Assembly (NCBI RefSeq): GCF_900112365.1
Contig: NZ_FOLQ01000001.1
Location: 868,001 to 932,000 of the forward strand
Length of the DNA: 64,000 nucleotides
From: Spirosoma endophyticum
GTDB taxonomy: Bacteria; Bacteroidota; Bacteroidia; Cytophagales; Spirosomataceae
Direction of reading: 5' to 3'
Under the pieces are notes generated by a model, which made no database searches, was not told the DNA's origin, and was given only the letters and a program-made list of their open reading frames with translations. Of this stretch, positions 8,877-18,306 are shown piece after piece. The first letter of the stretch is position 1. Each line of letters opens with the position of its first letter. A program made the translations under genes and the position numbers.

Positions 8877-9782
8877 ATGGACGCTATAAGTCAAGTTACT
8901 GTTTTTAGAAGTATTTCCGAATTAACGCGGAGCATGGGTATTGCCAAGCCTCGGCATCCTTTGGTGGCACTGGTGAGTTACGACGCCGTGAAGCTCAACC
9001 GCGAACACGCCGGCCGGAGTTTCCTGATAGATTTTTATAAGATCTCTTTCAAAAAAGAGTACAAAGGACAGGTCAAATACGGCCAGGGTTATTATGATTT
9101 TGACGAAGGTGGCCTGGCCTTTTTAGCACCAAACCAGTTAGTCACCCTGTCTGGTGAGGCAGCGAGCAATGATGGTTATACGCTTTATTTTCATGCTGAT
9201 CTGATCCGCAATTATTCATTAGGTAAGCATATCCAACGATATGGGTTTTTCAATTACGCGGTAAACGAAGCGTTATTTCTGTCAGACAAGGAGAAAAATA
9301 TTGTAGCCAGCCTGTTCGAAAGCATAGCCACCGAACTGGAAAATAATATTGATGCGTTTAGCCAGGATGTGCTGGTGTCACAAATCGAATTATTACTTAA
9401 CCATAGTAACCGTTTTTATAATCGGCAGTTCCTCACCCGCCAGGCAGTTCACCATGATTTAATCAGTCAACTGGATCAGTACTTATCCGGGCACTTTGAA
9501 AACGATTCGAGTGGATTGCCAACGGTGCAGCAAGTGGCGGACCACTTACAGGTTTCGCCCAGGTACCTGACCGATATGCTCAGGTCACTAACCGGCCAAA
9601 CTACGCAGCAACACATCCATCAACAATTGATCGAAAAGGCCAAAACTATGCTGAGCACCAGCCGTCTGCGCATAGCCGAAATTGCTTATCAGCTGGGCTT
9701 CGAACACCCCCAGTCCTTCAACAAATTATTTAAACGATTGACTAATTCATCCCCCAACGCCTTCCGACAATCATTCAATTGA
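8877..9782 (+). CDS. AraC family regulator
   Basis: 301 residues with an N-terminal sensing domain of the AraC-binding-like type and a C-terminal double helix-turn-helix (PTVQQVADHLQVSPRYLTDML and RIAEIAYQLGFEHPQSFNKLFK). It sits directly behind the short-chain dehydrogenase and probably controls it; such pairs of SDR and AraC genes are common in Bacteroidota. The effector is not evident. Confidence 0.9.
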   Translation: MDAISQVTVFRSISELTRSMGIAKPRHPLVALVSYDAVKLNREHAGRSFLIDFYKISFKKEYKGQVKYGQGYYDFDEGGLAFLAPNQLVTLSGEAASNDGYTLYFHADLIRNYSLGKHIQRYGFFNYAVNEALFLSDKEKNIVASLFESIATELENNIDAFSQDVLVSQIELLLNHSNRFYNRQFLTRQAVHHDLISQLDQYLSGHFENDSSGLPTVQQVADHLQVSPRYLTDMLRSLTGQTTQQHIHQQLIEKAKTMLSTSRLRIAEIAYQLGFEHPQSFNKLFKRLTNSSPNAFRQSFN

Positions 9783-10213
9783 CAAGCGGCCGAAGACCCC
9801 TGCTCCCAACTAAATTTATGCCTATTTGCTGTCCTTTTGCCACCTTTTGGATTCTGCCGGCTACGGATAACGTTGGACAGTAACAGATCACGTTTAGTTG
9901 AGTCCACTCACCAGGCTGACAACATATCGGCTTGATGGCTCGGCGGTAGGCATCATAACCATAGGCGCCTACGTAGCAATCGCCTATACTCCCGAATTGA
10001 TCAGATGCACAATTGAAATAGCATTCTTGGCCTCTAACAAGACTTTAACCCGCTGACAAGCATTAACTCGCTGGCCGTACGTACTCGTTACCACCGTTTC
10101 AAAACCATAGGTAGCACCCCAGCCCAGTTGGAAACACACCTGGGCTTTCAGGTTAGCGATAGCGACCGGTAAAAGGGACGTATCCAGCAAGAATACGATA
10201 ACTAAGCCGTGAA
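9777..10213 (-). pseudogene. Possible frameshifted small secreted Cys-rich protein
   Basis: On the minus strand a frame open from about 10213 gives a hydrophobic start (LVIVFLLDTSLLPVAIA) followed by QVCFQLGWGATYGFETVV. Near 10035 the reading frame would have to shift to continue as ECYFNCASDQFGSIGDCYVG and IKPICCQPGEWTQLNV. The two halves together look like one small exported protein with several cysteines, now broken by an indel. I do not recognise the family. Apart from this the stretch between the AraC gene and the next gene holds nothing clear. Confidence 0.3.
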
Positions 10214-10303
10214 CTCAACTTGAATCAAACTTGACTCCCGTTTGAACCCCGTTATTATTTTGCTCATTACCATCTTTGGCCAAACTCAGATGACTAATTA
10301 GTA

Positions 10304-11728
10304 ATGAAAAAGGTACTCTCGATGCTGCTCATTTTGCTGGTAACCCAAAGTCTGGCGCAAAAAAATAAACCGTCCCTGGCATCGAAACGCCAGGACTACT
10401 TTATTCCCCTTACGCCGATGCACTGGACATTCCAAGCGGGGAAAGTTGATTTTATGGATTACAAAGGTCAAAAGACCATGCGGCTCGCTCAACAGGCAGG
10501 AGCCGTCGTCCTCAATGAAGTCGTCTTCCAGGACGGAACGATTGAGTTTGACCTGGAACCGATTCGACCTGAGTCAGCCCAGTCAATATACTTCCATCGG
10601 CTCGATCAAAATGAACAGGAGATTGTTTATCTACGCACCAATAGTACGATGAATCCGCTGGCCAACGACGGCATCCAGTACAGCCCCTACGTTGGGGGAG
10701 TCAACCTTTGGGATTTGTACCCGGAATACCAGGCCCCGGCGCTGCTGAAGCCGGGGGAATGGAACCATGTCAAGCTGGTTATTTCGGGCAGTCGGCTACA
10801 GGTCTTTCTCAATCAGGCTCCGCAAGCGGTACTCGACATTCCTAAGTTGGAAGCCAACTCACGTCAGGGTAGTATTGCCTTTGAGGGGGCTTCGTACCTG
10901 GCTAACTTGCAAGTGAGGCCTAACGTAGTGGACGATGTGAGTTCACTAGCTACCCCTGATTTAACCAACCATGATCCCAATTATCTGCGAAATTGGGCGG
11001 TATCCACCCCCCAGGCGTTGCCCGATGGGCATGAACTATCCGTTCGTCAGTTACCCATCCCCGACCAGTTCACTGATAGTATCGTAGCGGAACGGCGCGG
11101 TTTACTGAACCTGACCCGTAAATATGGCGCCAGTTCGACGCGACGAGTCGTCTGGCTGCGAACCAACCTTGTCGCACAGGAAGCGATTAAAACCAACCTG
11201 CAACTGGGGTTTAGCGACGAAATATGGGTTTTTCTGAACCATCAGATGGTGCTGGTCGACAAGAACTTATATCAATATAATATGCGCAAATATCCGGATG
11301 GTCGGATTTCCATCCAGAATGCTACGGTTCCGCTCAACCTCAAGACCGGCGAAAATGATCTGTTGATTGGCGTAGCAAACGATTTTTATGGCTGGGGTCT
11401 GATGGCCCGCCTAGAAAGCACGAACCATATACTCGCCACCGGGCAGGTGACACGTATCCTTTCGTTAGCAAATGAACTGGCCACGCTGGATGTATCGCCT
11501 TACGAAGGAACGTACTACAATGCAGAATTAAACTTTACACTGCGTTTTTCTAAAAAGGACAAAGCCCTTCGGGTCCAGGTAGGGAGTCAGGACGGGTTAG
11601 ATCTGCAGGCGTTAGGCCATCACACCTTCTTATATGCCCCATCCAGTGCTGCGTTTGAATTTGACCCAATCCATCAAAAGGTGGTCCTACGCCAGGGAAC
11701 TGACACTAAAGAATTTACAAAAGAGTGA
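10304..11728 (+). CDS. Exported LamG/DUF1080-like protein with DUF3471-like tail
   Basis: 474 residues with a signal peptide (MKKVLSMLLILLVTQSLAQ). Residues about 35-215 look like a concanavalin-type jelly roll of the 3-keto-disaccharide hydrolase/LamG kind (FQDGTIEFDLEP, YFHRLDQNEQEIVYLR, PGEWNHVKLVISGSRLQVFL). The middle, about 230-390, resembles a second beta-sandwich. The last 80 residues (YEGTYYNAELNFTLRF to the end) resemble the DUF3471 domain often found at the C-terminus of exported serine hydrolases. No catalytic residues were recognised, so binding of a sugar or peptide is as likely as hydrolysis. It is a single gene with no clear operon partners. Confidence 0.7.
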   Translation: MKKVLSMLLILLVTQSLAQKNKPSLASKRQDYFIPLTPMHWTFQAGKVDFMDYKGQKTMRLAQQAGAVVLNEVVFQDGTIEFDLEPIRPESAQSIYFHRLDQNEQEIVYLRTNSTMNPLANDGIQYSPYVGGVNLWDLYPEYQAPALLKPGEWNHVKLVISGSRLQVFLNQAPQAVLDIPKLEANSRQGSIAFEGASYLANLQVRPNVVDDVSSLATPDLTNHDPNYLRNWAVSTPQALPDGHELSVRQLPIPDQFTDSIVAERRGLLNLTRKYGASSTRRVVWLRTNLVAQEAIKTNLQLGFSDEIWVFLNHQMVLVDKNLYQYNMRKYPDGRISIQNATVPLNLKTGENDLLIGVANDFYGWGLMARLESTNHILATGQVTRILSLANELATLDVSPYEGTYYNAELNFTLRFSKKDKALRVQVGSQDGLDLQALGHHTFLYAPSSAAFEFDPIHQKVVLRQGTDTKEFTKE

Positions 11729-12061
11729 GTATTCAATTGGCAGATGGGGTCTCTTTAGCCAGTGTGACGCCCAGCGGAGTAGTCTGCTGAGGTAAGCTTA
11801 TTACTAAGCGTATGAAGATTGTACTCTATAGCCTCGTTCGGGCAGGAAAACGAGCCAGGTAAAGCTGAGTAATTAAAGAACTATCCGGTTACCCCCACTT
11901 ACAGCGTTTGCATGAGCTGGCCTGTTTCGTGTTTTGTACCCGCTTCACCGAACGAATGCTTTTTCCGTTTCGTCGGATTTTCCGTTGATTTCTCGTCGGA
12001 GACGGTCAACCTTTGACGTCATAAACTCTTTCCAATAACCATTAACAAAATAAACGTTATC
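11729..12061. other. Gene-free stretch
   Basis: About 330 bases between the DUF1080-like gene and the Crp/cupin remnant. No open frame with coding character, no hairpin of note and no repeat was seen. It is probably part of the decayed segment that continues into the remnant. Confidence 0.4.
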
Positions 12062-12375
12062 ATGAACATCAGCTATCCCCATACGATTGAGAACTGCATT
12101 GGCGAAAAACTAATCTTTCGGGAAGCCCAACGTCTCAGCAGGGCCTACAACTCGCTTCGGCGTCGAGTAGCCAATACGTTGCTTCGCCTTTACAATTAGC
12201 AACCTGATGCGCTGATCCAGCACTCGCACGATGATCTGGCGGCCATGACCGGCACGGCCACCGAGTTCCTGATTCGTACCCTAATCGAAATAACCCCGTC
12301 GGAGAATTCGGATGATACAGCCGGAGAAGTTGCGCCGGGCCAACTGGTAATCGCCACGCGGGAAGTTACCGGGTA
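12062..12375 (+). pseudogene. Chimeric remnant: cupin start joined to Crp-type HTH
   Basis: From an ATG at 12062 the frame reads YPHTIENCIGEKLIF, which resembles the start of small Bacteroidota cupin proteins. It then passes into AYNSLRRRVANTLLRLYN, an in-frame TAG at 12197-12199, and QPDALIQHSHDDLAAMTGTA followed by TEFLIRTL. The second part closely matches the HTH_Crp domain of the receiver-Crp regulator at 26.5 kb (AYNSLRRRVADALLRLHD, DDLAAVVGTATESLIRTL). It therefore derives from a paralogous regulator, has lost its sensor domain and carries a nonsense codon. After the HTH the frame drifts into non-homologous sequence. This is a dead gene fragment. Confidence 0.75.
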
Positions 12376-12391
12376 GCTATTGGTAGACGAA

Positions 12392-15300
12392 TTATTTACC
12401 GGTGGATCGCTTAACGGCAAAACCTGCACGTTTAGTCAACCTTGTCAAAACCAGGCTAACCAAGCCTGTTGAGTCAGTGGTTTTTGGTGACAAAGCGGAC
12501 CGACCCGACAGGTTAAACGCTTTTACTACCTCATTGTCATCAAACGCACAACTTGCGATATAAAAGCCCAGTTTTCGGTAGCTCTCGAATTGTTCTTCGT
12601 TAAAAAATTGATCGCCCGTAGATTGATGTGGAAATGTCTTGTTTTTCATTGCGTACTCCCGAACGTCAATGGGCAGGCCCTTATCTATAATTGACGATTT
12701 AATGTACAGCAATTTTCCGGTAGGTTTTTTATCGCCGGCATACGAAATATTCCCCAGCGAATAATTAGCGGCCGAAAACCTTCCGTCAGTTCTATTCGTA
12801 ATTGGGAGCAGGTTGATGTCAATCTCTGCCCCAAAATCGATTCGGCACCGTCGAATAGCGTTGGCAATTCCTTCGCAACTGAACTGATCATCCTGTTCTG
12901 CATCGCAAACAACAATAAAGGCACATCGTCTGCGTACCATTTCGTATAAGCCCATGTTATCGAAGTGACCGCCATCCGATAAGGCAATGAAATCGTTACG
13001 GGTATTGGTTTTCCCCATAAGGTTGTTGATGATATACCCCAGGCCAAATCCTGGATCGGACGATTGCCAGGTGCTTTTTCGAGGATTCCCGATCCATCGT
13101 CCCAATTGAACGTTAAATACGGTCAATAAAAAAGCGGTGGCAGCGGAAGAGTGGTAACCCTGGTTCGGGTTAACCGCAGCCCCCGAAGTGGCCATAGCGG
13201 TGCCGATAGTGGGCCCACCGTCTTTAAACGCATAGTGCTCCGTTTGACGAAAAGCGTAATCGTATGATTTAGTCATTCCATTGGCCGAAGCTTTTATCAT
13301 ACTAAAGTCGAACCCACAAAATAAGGGTGAGAATATAAACGACTCAGCCATCCGGTCTTGTCGGTCCAGATCGGTCACTTGCGAAGCGTTAAGGGCCGTG
13401 TTCAGCACTGGGTATGGACCGTAATAACCATACTCGTTACGCATCTTACTCAGTTTCTCATCGTCTAAATTATCAAACCCTGTGAAGGGGTTAGCCGTTC
13501 GTTGGCGGTCCGTGCTTCGGCGGGTAGCCCCCAAGTAAGCCCTCACCAACCGGTTGCGATAAAAATGATACATTGAAAATTCATTTACGCCAATCTGCCT
13601 GGCCAGTAGATAAGCCGCTAGAAAGCAGATCAACATAAGGGCTAAGTTTTTTAGGTGTACGTACCCGTGAGCGTCATCAGGCATTTGCCCGCCTAACAGG
13701 TTAATTACTTTATTGGCCAGCCATAGAGCGGGCGGGATCAACCCCGGCAGAAATATTAACAGGCCCAGGGCAAACACATAAGGGCCCGCTAAGCTGAGTA
13801 CATTCAGGAACTGGGAGAAAGTATTCGTTGACCCGGTCTCTTTCGACGTTTTAATACTGAACGCGGCTTTTACCGTAGAGCCAATCAAAGCCACCCATCC
13901 GCCCGTAGCGGCAATCACCCACTTACTTTCAAACAGACTACCGACAAATAACTTGCCTAACAGGGCGGACGTAGCAATTAGAATCCACAGGAAAGATATA
14001 CGGTGAACGTAAGCACCCATCCGGCCCCACCATTCCCTTCGCTCGTCTGGAAAATATTTACCAAGCAACGCCATTCGGGCAACCACCGTGATGCTGAATA
14101 CTTCCAGTGCCAGCGGCAATCCGAAAATAAATTGAAGCTGATCGTCTATATAAACGACCTTATCAACACCATTGTCCGATACAACAAAATAGGTTTTTGC
14201 CGCTTCAATGTGTTCCAGGATGGTCCATGCGGCAACGAGGCAGGCTAGTCCGATTGCGGTAGCAATCAAGGTGGACAAAATTAAAATAGCCCAAGTTCCC
14301 GAAGAGCTATTCCCAAAACTTCGAATGCCCTGATTGTATTTGCCCAAAATGGCAACGAGGAATAAAGCCATAAAGGTTATGACCGTAGCGGGAAACAACG
14401 TCTTTATTTTGCTGAATGTCGAAGGATCTGCACGCGAATACAACCAGGCACTAAGTAGGTAGGCGACTACAGCGCCGATCCATATAATCAACTTGCTTAG
14501 TTTATTGGTGTGCTCTCTTCGAATACCTACAAACCGGATGGCTTCAGTTGAATAGATTTGCATACCCCAACCGGCCAGCAGCGATACGGGTATCAACAGA
14601 ATCGCACTCGCACTCAGCACGTACTGCCACGATGTATTCTGCCACGAAAAGTCGTTCAGCCACAATTCATATAATAAATTGCCCAGGAACAGCACCGCAA
14701 GTAGCAACAGAAAGATGACAATCTGGTTCATCAGGGTATTTCGTAACCAGGTTATACCCACCGTCCAGGCATCGGCAGACATGATACTGGACTTGGGGGC
14801 CAGGTAGTTACTGAACATCCTGAGCCACCGGATAGGCCTCAATTCTTCGCCTAGTGGATTGGGCGATTTGTCCGTGCAGAGCCGGTTGGTAACTTTAACC
14901 ACAGAGCCGTCTCTTTTTATCCATGCGGCCAGCCAACTGCCGATATAGCCGCCCCCCGAGACGGTGGATAAATAATCAAACTTGTTGATCAGGTTGTGGT
15001 TGGCTAATCCCTGCAAAACGCCCAGGTTAAACGTAGCGGAACGAATGCCACCACCCGAGAAAGCCAATGCATAGAGGTCCATCTCCCCGCCCTTCTGAAA
15101 AGGGTCTTGCACAGGCGAATTGCCCTTTGTCTTTATGGTCGAGACATAGCCAGGCTCCGTTATATGTAGTTCGTTTTTGCGCCAAACGCGGTTTTTCTGT
15201 ATTTCTTCCAGCTCCGATTTAAACACTTCCTCGAACGACAACGGTACCTGTCTTTTCAACAGGTACTCAATCCGCTTATCGTCAACTTGCAGGAGTGTTT

Positions 15301-15961
15301 CCGCATCGACCGCCGAATCTTCCTCAAGCTGTTCATACCGGCTCAGGACTTTAATTTCGTCGGTGCTCAACAGGCTTTTTTGGTCAGAATCGCTCACATG
15401 CCACATTTGCAAAATCCGTTGTGCCTGTGCCTCATAACCGCCCCCGCCCAGCGCCAGGACAACTTCTATTGGAATGTATTGCAAAGCCAACGCTAACTGC
15501 ACTCGTTCTTCAGGGTGTTCATATAAAATCGCCTTTATGACTTTACGCCAGTTGAACGGCGTCGGATAGGCCCCAAATTCATCAAACATATCGTTTATGC
15601 CCCTTCGCCAGTTATTCCAGATCCATTGGTGAAGGGATACGCACAACGTGGTCGTATAGGCTACGCACACAGGTACATCCACCGCCCGTTTGCTGATCCA
15701 CACCAGTTCCACCGCCCGTAAGCGAAAACTGTCTTCTTTAGATTTTCTGGATTCACCCAGTTGTACGTTTTCTTCAAGATGAATAATTTGGTTCAACGTT
15801 GAACCAAATTCCTCTGGAGGAATATTCAGCACGCTGTTTTTTACGGGGTAGTTTCTCCTTTCATAGTTACCGATTTGGGTAATCGAACCTCTTAAGAGCG
15901 ATGTCTGTATACTGGTAATCACTGAAACAGCCCGAGCCGTTAGGTCAACAATGGCATTCAT
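12392..15961 (-). CDS. Large membrane-embedded patatin-like phospholipase
   Basis: 1189 residues. An N-terminal soluble region of about 290 residues has no recognised fold and a charged stretch. It is followed by a patatin core split around a membrane block. The oxyanion motif FSGGGIRSA lies near residue 303 and the nucleophile serine in STVSGGGYIG at about 335. About ten hydrophobic helices fill residues 400-800. The catalytic aspartate is in LSDGGHFDNMG at about residue 996. Patatins hydrolyse acyl chains from phospholipids; a membrane insert inside the patatin fold is unusual but seen in some large bacterial homologues. It appears monocistronic, with long empty flanks. Its role could be lipid turnover or defence; nothing here decides. 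Confidence 0.8.
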   Translation of the reverse strand: MNAIVDLTARAVSVITSIQTSLLRGSITQIGNYERRNYPVKNSVLNIPPEEFGSTLNQIIHLEENVQLGESRKSKEDSFRLRAVELVWISKRAVDVPVCVAYTTTLCVSLHQWIWNNWRRGINDMFDEFGAYPTPFNWRKVIKAILYEHPEERVQLALALQYIPIEVVLALGGGGYEAQAQRILQMWHVSDSDQKSLLSTDEIKVLSRYEQLEEDSAVDAETLLQVDDKRIEYLLKRQVPLSFEEVFKSELEEIQKNRVWRKNELHITEPGYVSTIKTKGNSPVQDPFQKGGEMDLYALAFSGGGIRSATFNLGVLQGLANHNLINKFDYLSTVSGGGYIGSWLAAWIKRDGSVVKVTNRLCTDKSPNPLGEELRPIRWLRMFSNYLAPKSSIMSADAWTVGITWLRNTLMNQIVIFLLLLAVLFLGNLLYELWLNDFSWQNTSWQYVLSASAILLIPVSLLAGWGMQIYSTEAIRFVGIRREHTNKLSKLIIWIGAVVAYLLSAWLYSRADPSTFSKIKTLFPATVITFMALFLVAILGKYNQGIRSFGNSSSGTWAILILSTLIATAIGLACLVAAWTILEHIEAAKTYFVVSDNGVDKVVYIDDQLQFIFGLPLALEVFSITVVARMALLGKYFPDERREWWGRMGAYVHRISFLWILIATSALLGKLFVGSLFESKWVIAATGGWVALIGSTVKAAFSIKTSKETGSTNTFSQFLNVLSLAGPYVFALGLLIFLPGLIPPALWLANKVINLLGGQMPDDAHGYVHLKNLALMLICFLAAYLLARQIGVNEFSMYHFYRNRLVRAYLGATRRSTDRQRTANPFTGFDNLDDEKLSKMRNEYGYYGPYPVLNTALNASQVTDLDRQDRMAESFIFSPLFCGFDFSMIKASANGMTKSYDYAFRQTEHYAFKDGGPTIGTAMATSGAAVNPNQGYHSSAATAFLLTVFNVQLGRWIGNPRKSTWQSSDPGFGLGYIINNLMGKTNTRNDFIALSDGGHFDNMGLYEMVRRRCAFIVVCDAEQDDQFSCEGIANAIRRCRIDFGAEIDINLLPITNRTDGRFSAANYSLGNISYAGDKKPTGKLLYIKSSIIDKGLPIDVREYAMKNKTFPHQSTGDQFFNEEQFESYRKLGFYIASCAFDDNEVVKAFNLSGRSALSPKTTDSTGLVSLVLTRLTKRAGFAVKRSTGK

Positions 15962-16218
15962 CGCGGGGTGCAGTTAAGGGTTGGGAAAATAACCGGGTTG
16001 TTAAACCTGGGGTTGTTGAACAAAATGAGGATGTCTGAAGAGTAACTAAAATCAGATTACGTGCGCGGTTACATTCGGGGGTTAGCTTTTACTGAAACCT
16101 GTCTTTTTGCTACGTAGATTACTAGATGTGTCAGGTTAAAAAGTATAAGGTCAAACCCAATTCCTATCAATCTGGTGTGCCACCATTAATGTACTCTTAC
16201 TCGCTGGCCAAGACCCGA
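15962..16218. other. Gene-free upstream region of the patatin gene
   Basis: No convincing coding frame. The stretch is the probable promoter region of the patatin gene, which reads leftward from 15961. I saw no clear TAnnTTTG box or operator on that strand. Confidence 0.35.
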
Positions 16219-16410
16219 CTAAGAATACAAACCTTCATCCAACCTCTCCAACAACGCAATGGGAAAATTCCCGTATTTGAGTGTGTGATCCCAGAAAGCA
16301 AGTTGTTTTGTAAACGTCCCTGATAGCTGATTTGTACGTTGTGATAAGGCCATGCCAATAGATAAAATAGCCTGTTCTAGAAAATATTTTGCTGGTGGCG
16401 CCCTTACAAT
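16219..16410 (-). pseudogene. Short protein remnant of unknown family
   Basis: A minus-strand frame open from about 16410 to a TAG at 16219-16221 reads with good protein character: PPAKYFLEQAILSIGMALSQ, then LSGTFTKQLAFWDHTLKYG and FPIALLERLDEGLYS. An ATG at 16353 would give a 44-residue peptide, but the frame is open further up without a start, so it looks like the C-terminal end of a lost gene. The family was not recognised. Confidence 0.3.
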
Positions 16411-16603
16411 TTAAATACAGATTTGTCTAGTAGAGTTTTTGTACTTTTTCAAGTTTCAGAACGTAGCGTTTCTGCGGAAAAATGGAATCCTGTTCGCCTG
16501 TCGATAATCAGCTGTCTGACTGACCGTCAGCATTCACTATGGGCCACCAGAGGTCTACTTTTAGGGTAGCGGTTCCATATAAAACAGCCCGCTACCTGAC
16601 GTC

Positions 16604-17083
16604 ATGCTAAGCGAACTAACCTCCGATGTGATCGAGACGATGCTGGTCAATCAGTATTTCGGTCGGCTTGGTTGTGCTGCCGAAAACCGGATTCTGATTG
16701 AACCGGTGATGTATTACTACGACGGGCACTTTATTTATGGGCTGACCCGGCAGGGCACCAAAACGCAACTGTTGCACAAAAATCCGAACGTGGCGTTTGA
16801 AATCGACGAGGCAGTCGGCCAGGGTAGTTGGCGGAGCGTAGTCATTGAGGGGGTTTACGAAGAATTGCTGGGTGACGACCGGGATGATGCCCTTTTTTTT
16901 CTGCGACAACGAAAAATCCCGGTCTTTGCCGACGAACGATTTGGCTATCCGGGTGTCGAGGCTCCAGTTGGGCATAAAGTCGTATATCCCGTTGTGTATC
17001 GGATTCGGATCGTAAGTAAAACGGGCCGTTGTTACCAGCGTTCTCTCGACTTCCATCAAATTGTTGAGGACCATACAGCGTAA
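16604..17083 (+). CDS. Pyridoxamine 5'-phosphate oxidase-fold flavin protein
   Basis: 159 residues with the split-barrel flavin-binding pattern: RLGCAAENRILIEPVMYYYDG, then FIYGLTRQGTKTQLLHKNPNV and FEIDEAVGQGSWRSVVIEG. Members of this class bind FMN, F420 or heme and are often annotated as nitroimidazole-resistance or stress proteins; many sit in low-oxygen regulons. The upstream region has a TGACTGACCGTCA palindrome near 16520, a possible operator. A hairpin follows the gene at 17095-17120. Confidence 0.85.
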   Translation: MLSELTSDVIETMLVNQYFGRLGCAAENRILIEPVMYYYDGHFIYGLTRQGTKTQLLHKNPNVAFEIDEAVGQGSWRSVVIEGVYEELLGDDRDDALFFLRQRKIPVFADERFGYPGVEAPVGHKVVYPVVYRIRIVSKTGRCYQRSLDFHQIVEDHTA

Positions 17084-17094
17084 TCGTACAAGCC

Positions 17095-17120
17095 ACTACG
17101 TCCTTAGATAGGGACGTAGT
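17095..17120 (+). terminator. Hairpin after the PNPOx-fold gene
   Basis: A perfect 9-bp inverted repeat, ACTACGTCC and GGACGTAGT, with an 8-base loop lies 12 bases after the stop codon. It is followed by AAAAC rather than a T-run, so it may terminate poorly or only protect the mRNA end. More inverted repeats lie up to the BON gene (ACGTCAGGC..GCCTGGCGT near 17165; GTGCCAC..GTGGCAC). Confidence 0.5.
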
Positions 17121-17244
17121 AAAACAATGTCAACCGCCGTCTTCACTCTATACGCTACATAACGTCAGGCTTTTCGCCTGGCGTCGTGCCACGGTTCAGT
17201 TTAACTGCCGGAATAACCATGGTCCGCCAGCGGTGGCACGGCTC

Positions 17245-17541
17245 CTAGCGAAAGTCTAAACTTATTAACTGGGCAATTACCTGAGGTTTAACCCGAATCA
17301 GATTCGATACACCCTTAACATCCGAAATAGTTTCGACCGCTCGTTCAGCGGCCTGTGACTGATAATTCCAGTCCACATCGCCCTCAAGCGTTACACATCC
17401 GCGTTGTACCTTAACCATGGACTGAGGCACCTGACTGTGCCAGTCAAAAGAACAGAGGCACGAACTAGAGATATGCTGATTGACCTCATTCCGCAGGATG
17501 ATTGGCTCATAAATGGATGGAAGATCTATTTTAGTCTCCAT
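17245..17541 (-). CDS. BON-domain protein
   Basis: 98 residues from the ATG at 17541; an earlier in-frame start at 17613 would add 24 residues unlike the family. The body matches a BON domain: VQRGCVTLEGDVDWNYQSQ, AAERAVETISDVKGVSNLI, with the conserved VxGVxxVxN-type ending. BON domains bind phospholipids or membranes and occur in osmotic-stress proteins. It lacks a signal peptide, so a cytoplasmic or peripheral stress role is likely. Confidence 0.8.
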   Translation of the reverse strand: METKIDLPSIYEPIILRNEVNQHISSSCLCSFDWHSQVPQSMVKVQRGCVTLEGDVDWNYQSQAAERAVETISDVKGVSNLIRVKPQVIAQLISLDFR

Positions 17542-17790
17542 GATAAACTTCAACTCCTTATAAACCGGAACGCACCCGGCAAAAACTGGTATGAGGATGA
17601 GGCTGTCAATCAATATTGGCTCAGGCGGTTAGGTCTTTGGATGATCTCCATTCACCAGTATTATGATGCGTTTGGCGTTTTACCTCATGTAGGAGATCGA
17701 CTATCTGATCAGCCCGGCACGGGCTTATTGGTTTTTGAGCGGGAGGTTAATGGCCTATCAACGGCGATCACGTATATCCTGTCTGACTGA

Positions 17791-18306
17791 AGCAGTTGAA
17801 TAAGTCGATCGATAATTGCTCACCTTGTTTTATGGTCTGTCTCGATTAGGACAGTGCTGCTTCAATTTCTGATTTGGGTCCAATAGTGTAGGATGGCTTT
17901 GCTATACTGGTAGGGCGTCGCCATTAATTTGCGGGTAAAGGCCAACGGACAAACACTTTACCAATTAGTTAATTATAACTAGTTGCTTATAGATATATAT
18001 AGTATAATTATTTATAAATAGTCTATATAACAATCTGTTACAATGAATAATATTTTATTAACTAGTAATGATATTATAAGTATAATTACTTAATTTTTAC
18101 CTCTCTCTATATATGGGCAACTATACCTACGAACTCAAACCCAAATCTTCCCTTATCTCATGAGTTATTTGAGCAATTATTCAATATATAAAGGTTGCTG
18201 AATAGCTGATTTATCAGCCGCTACATACTCATCCACCTCCCGACAAAGGCTAAATAAAAAAATGGGTGATGTATTTACTGCGCCTTATGTAAACCCTTAA
18301 ACTTCC
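17791..18306. other. Long AT-rich leader before the multi-PAS kinase
   Basis: About 515 bases without a gene. The part from about 17960 to 18110 is extremely AT-rich, with runs such as ATATATATAGTATAATTA and TTATTTATAAATAG, in sharp contrast to the surrounding GC of about 50 percent. It probably holds the promoter of the photosensory cluster and may bind a nucleoid protein. No tRNA or attachment site was found in it. Confidence 0.6.

Noticed and set aside
16126-16323. 65-residue plus-strand frame before the PNPOx gene
   Set aside because: Composition is unlike protein, and the opposite strand has the better frame (a remnant).
17404-17790. 128-residue plus-strand frame overlapping the BON gene
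   Set aside because: Its first third lies over real BON coding sequence. The remainder (AVNQYWLRRLGLWMISIHQY) has some protein character but no family, so it was not listed.
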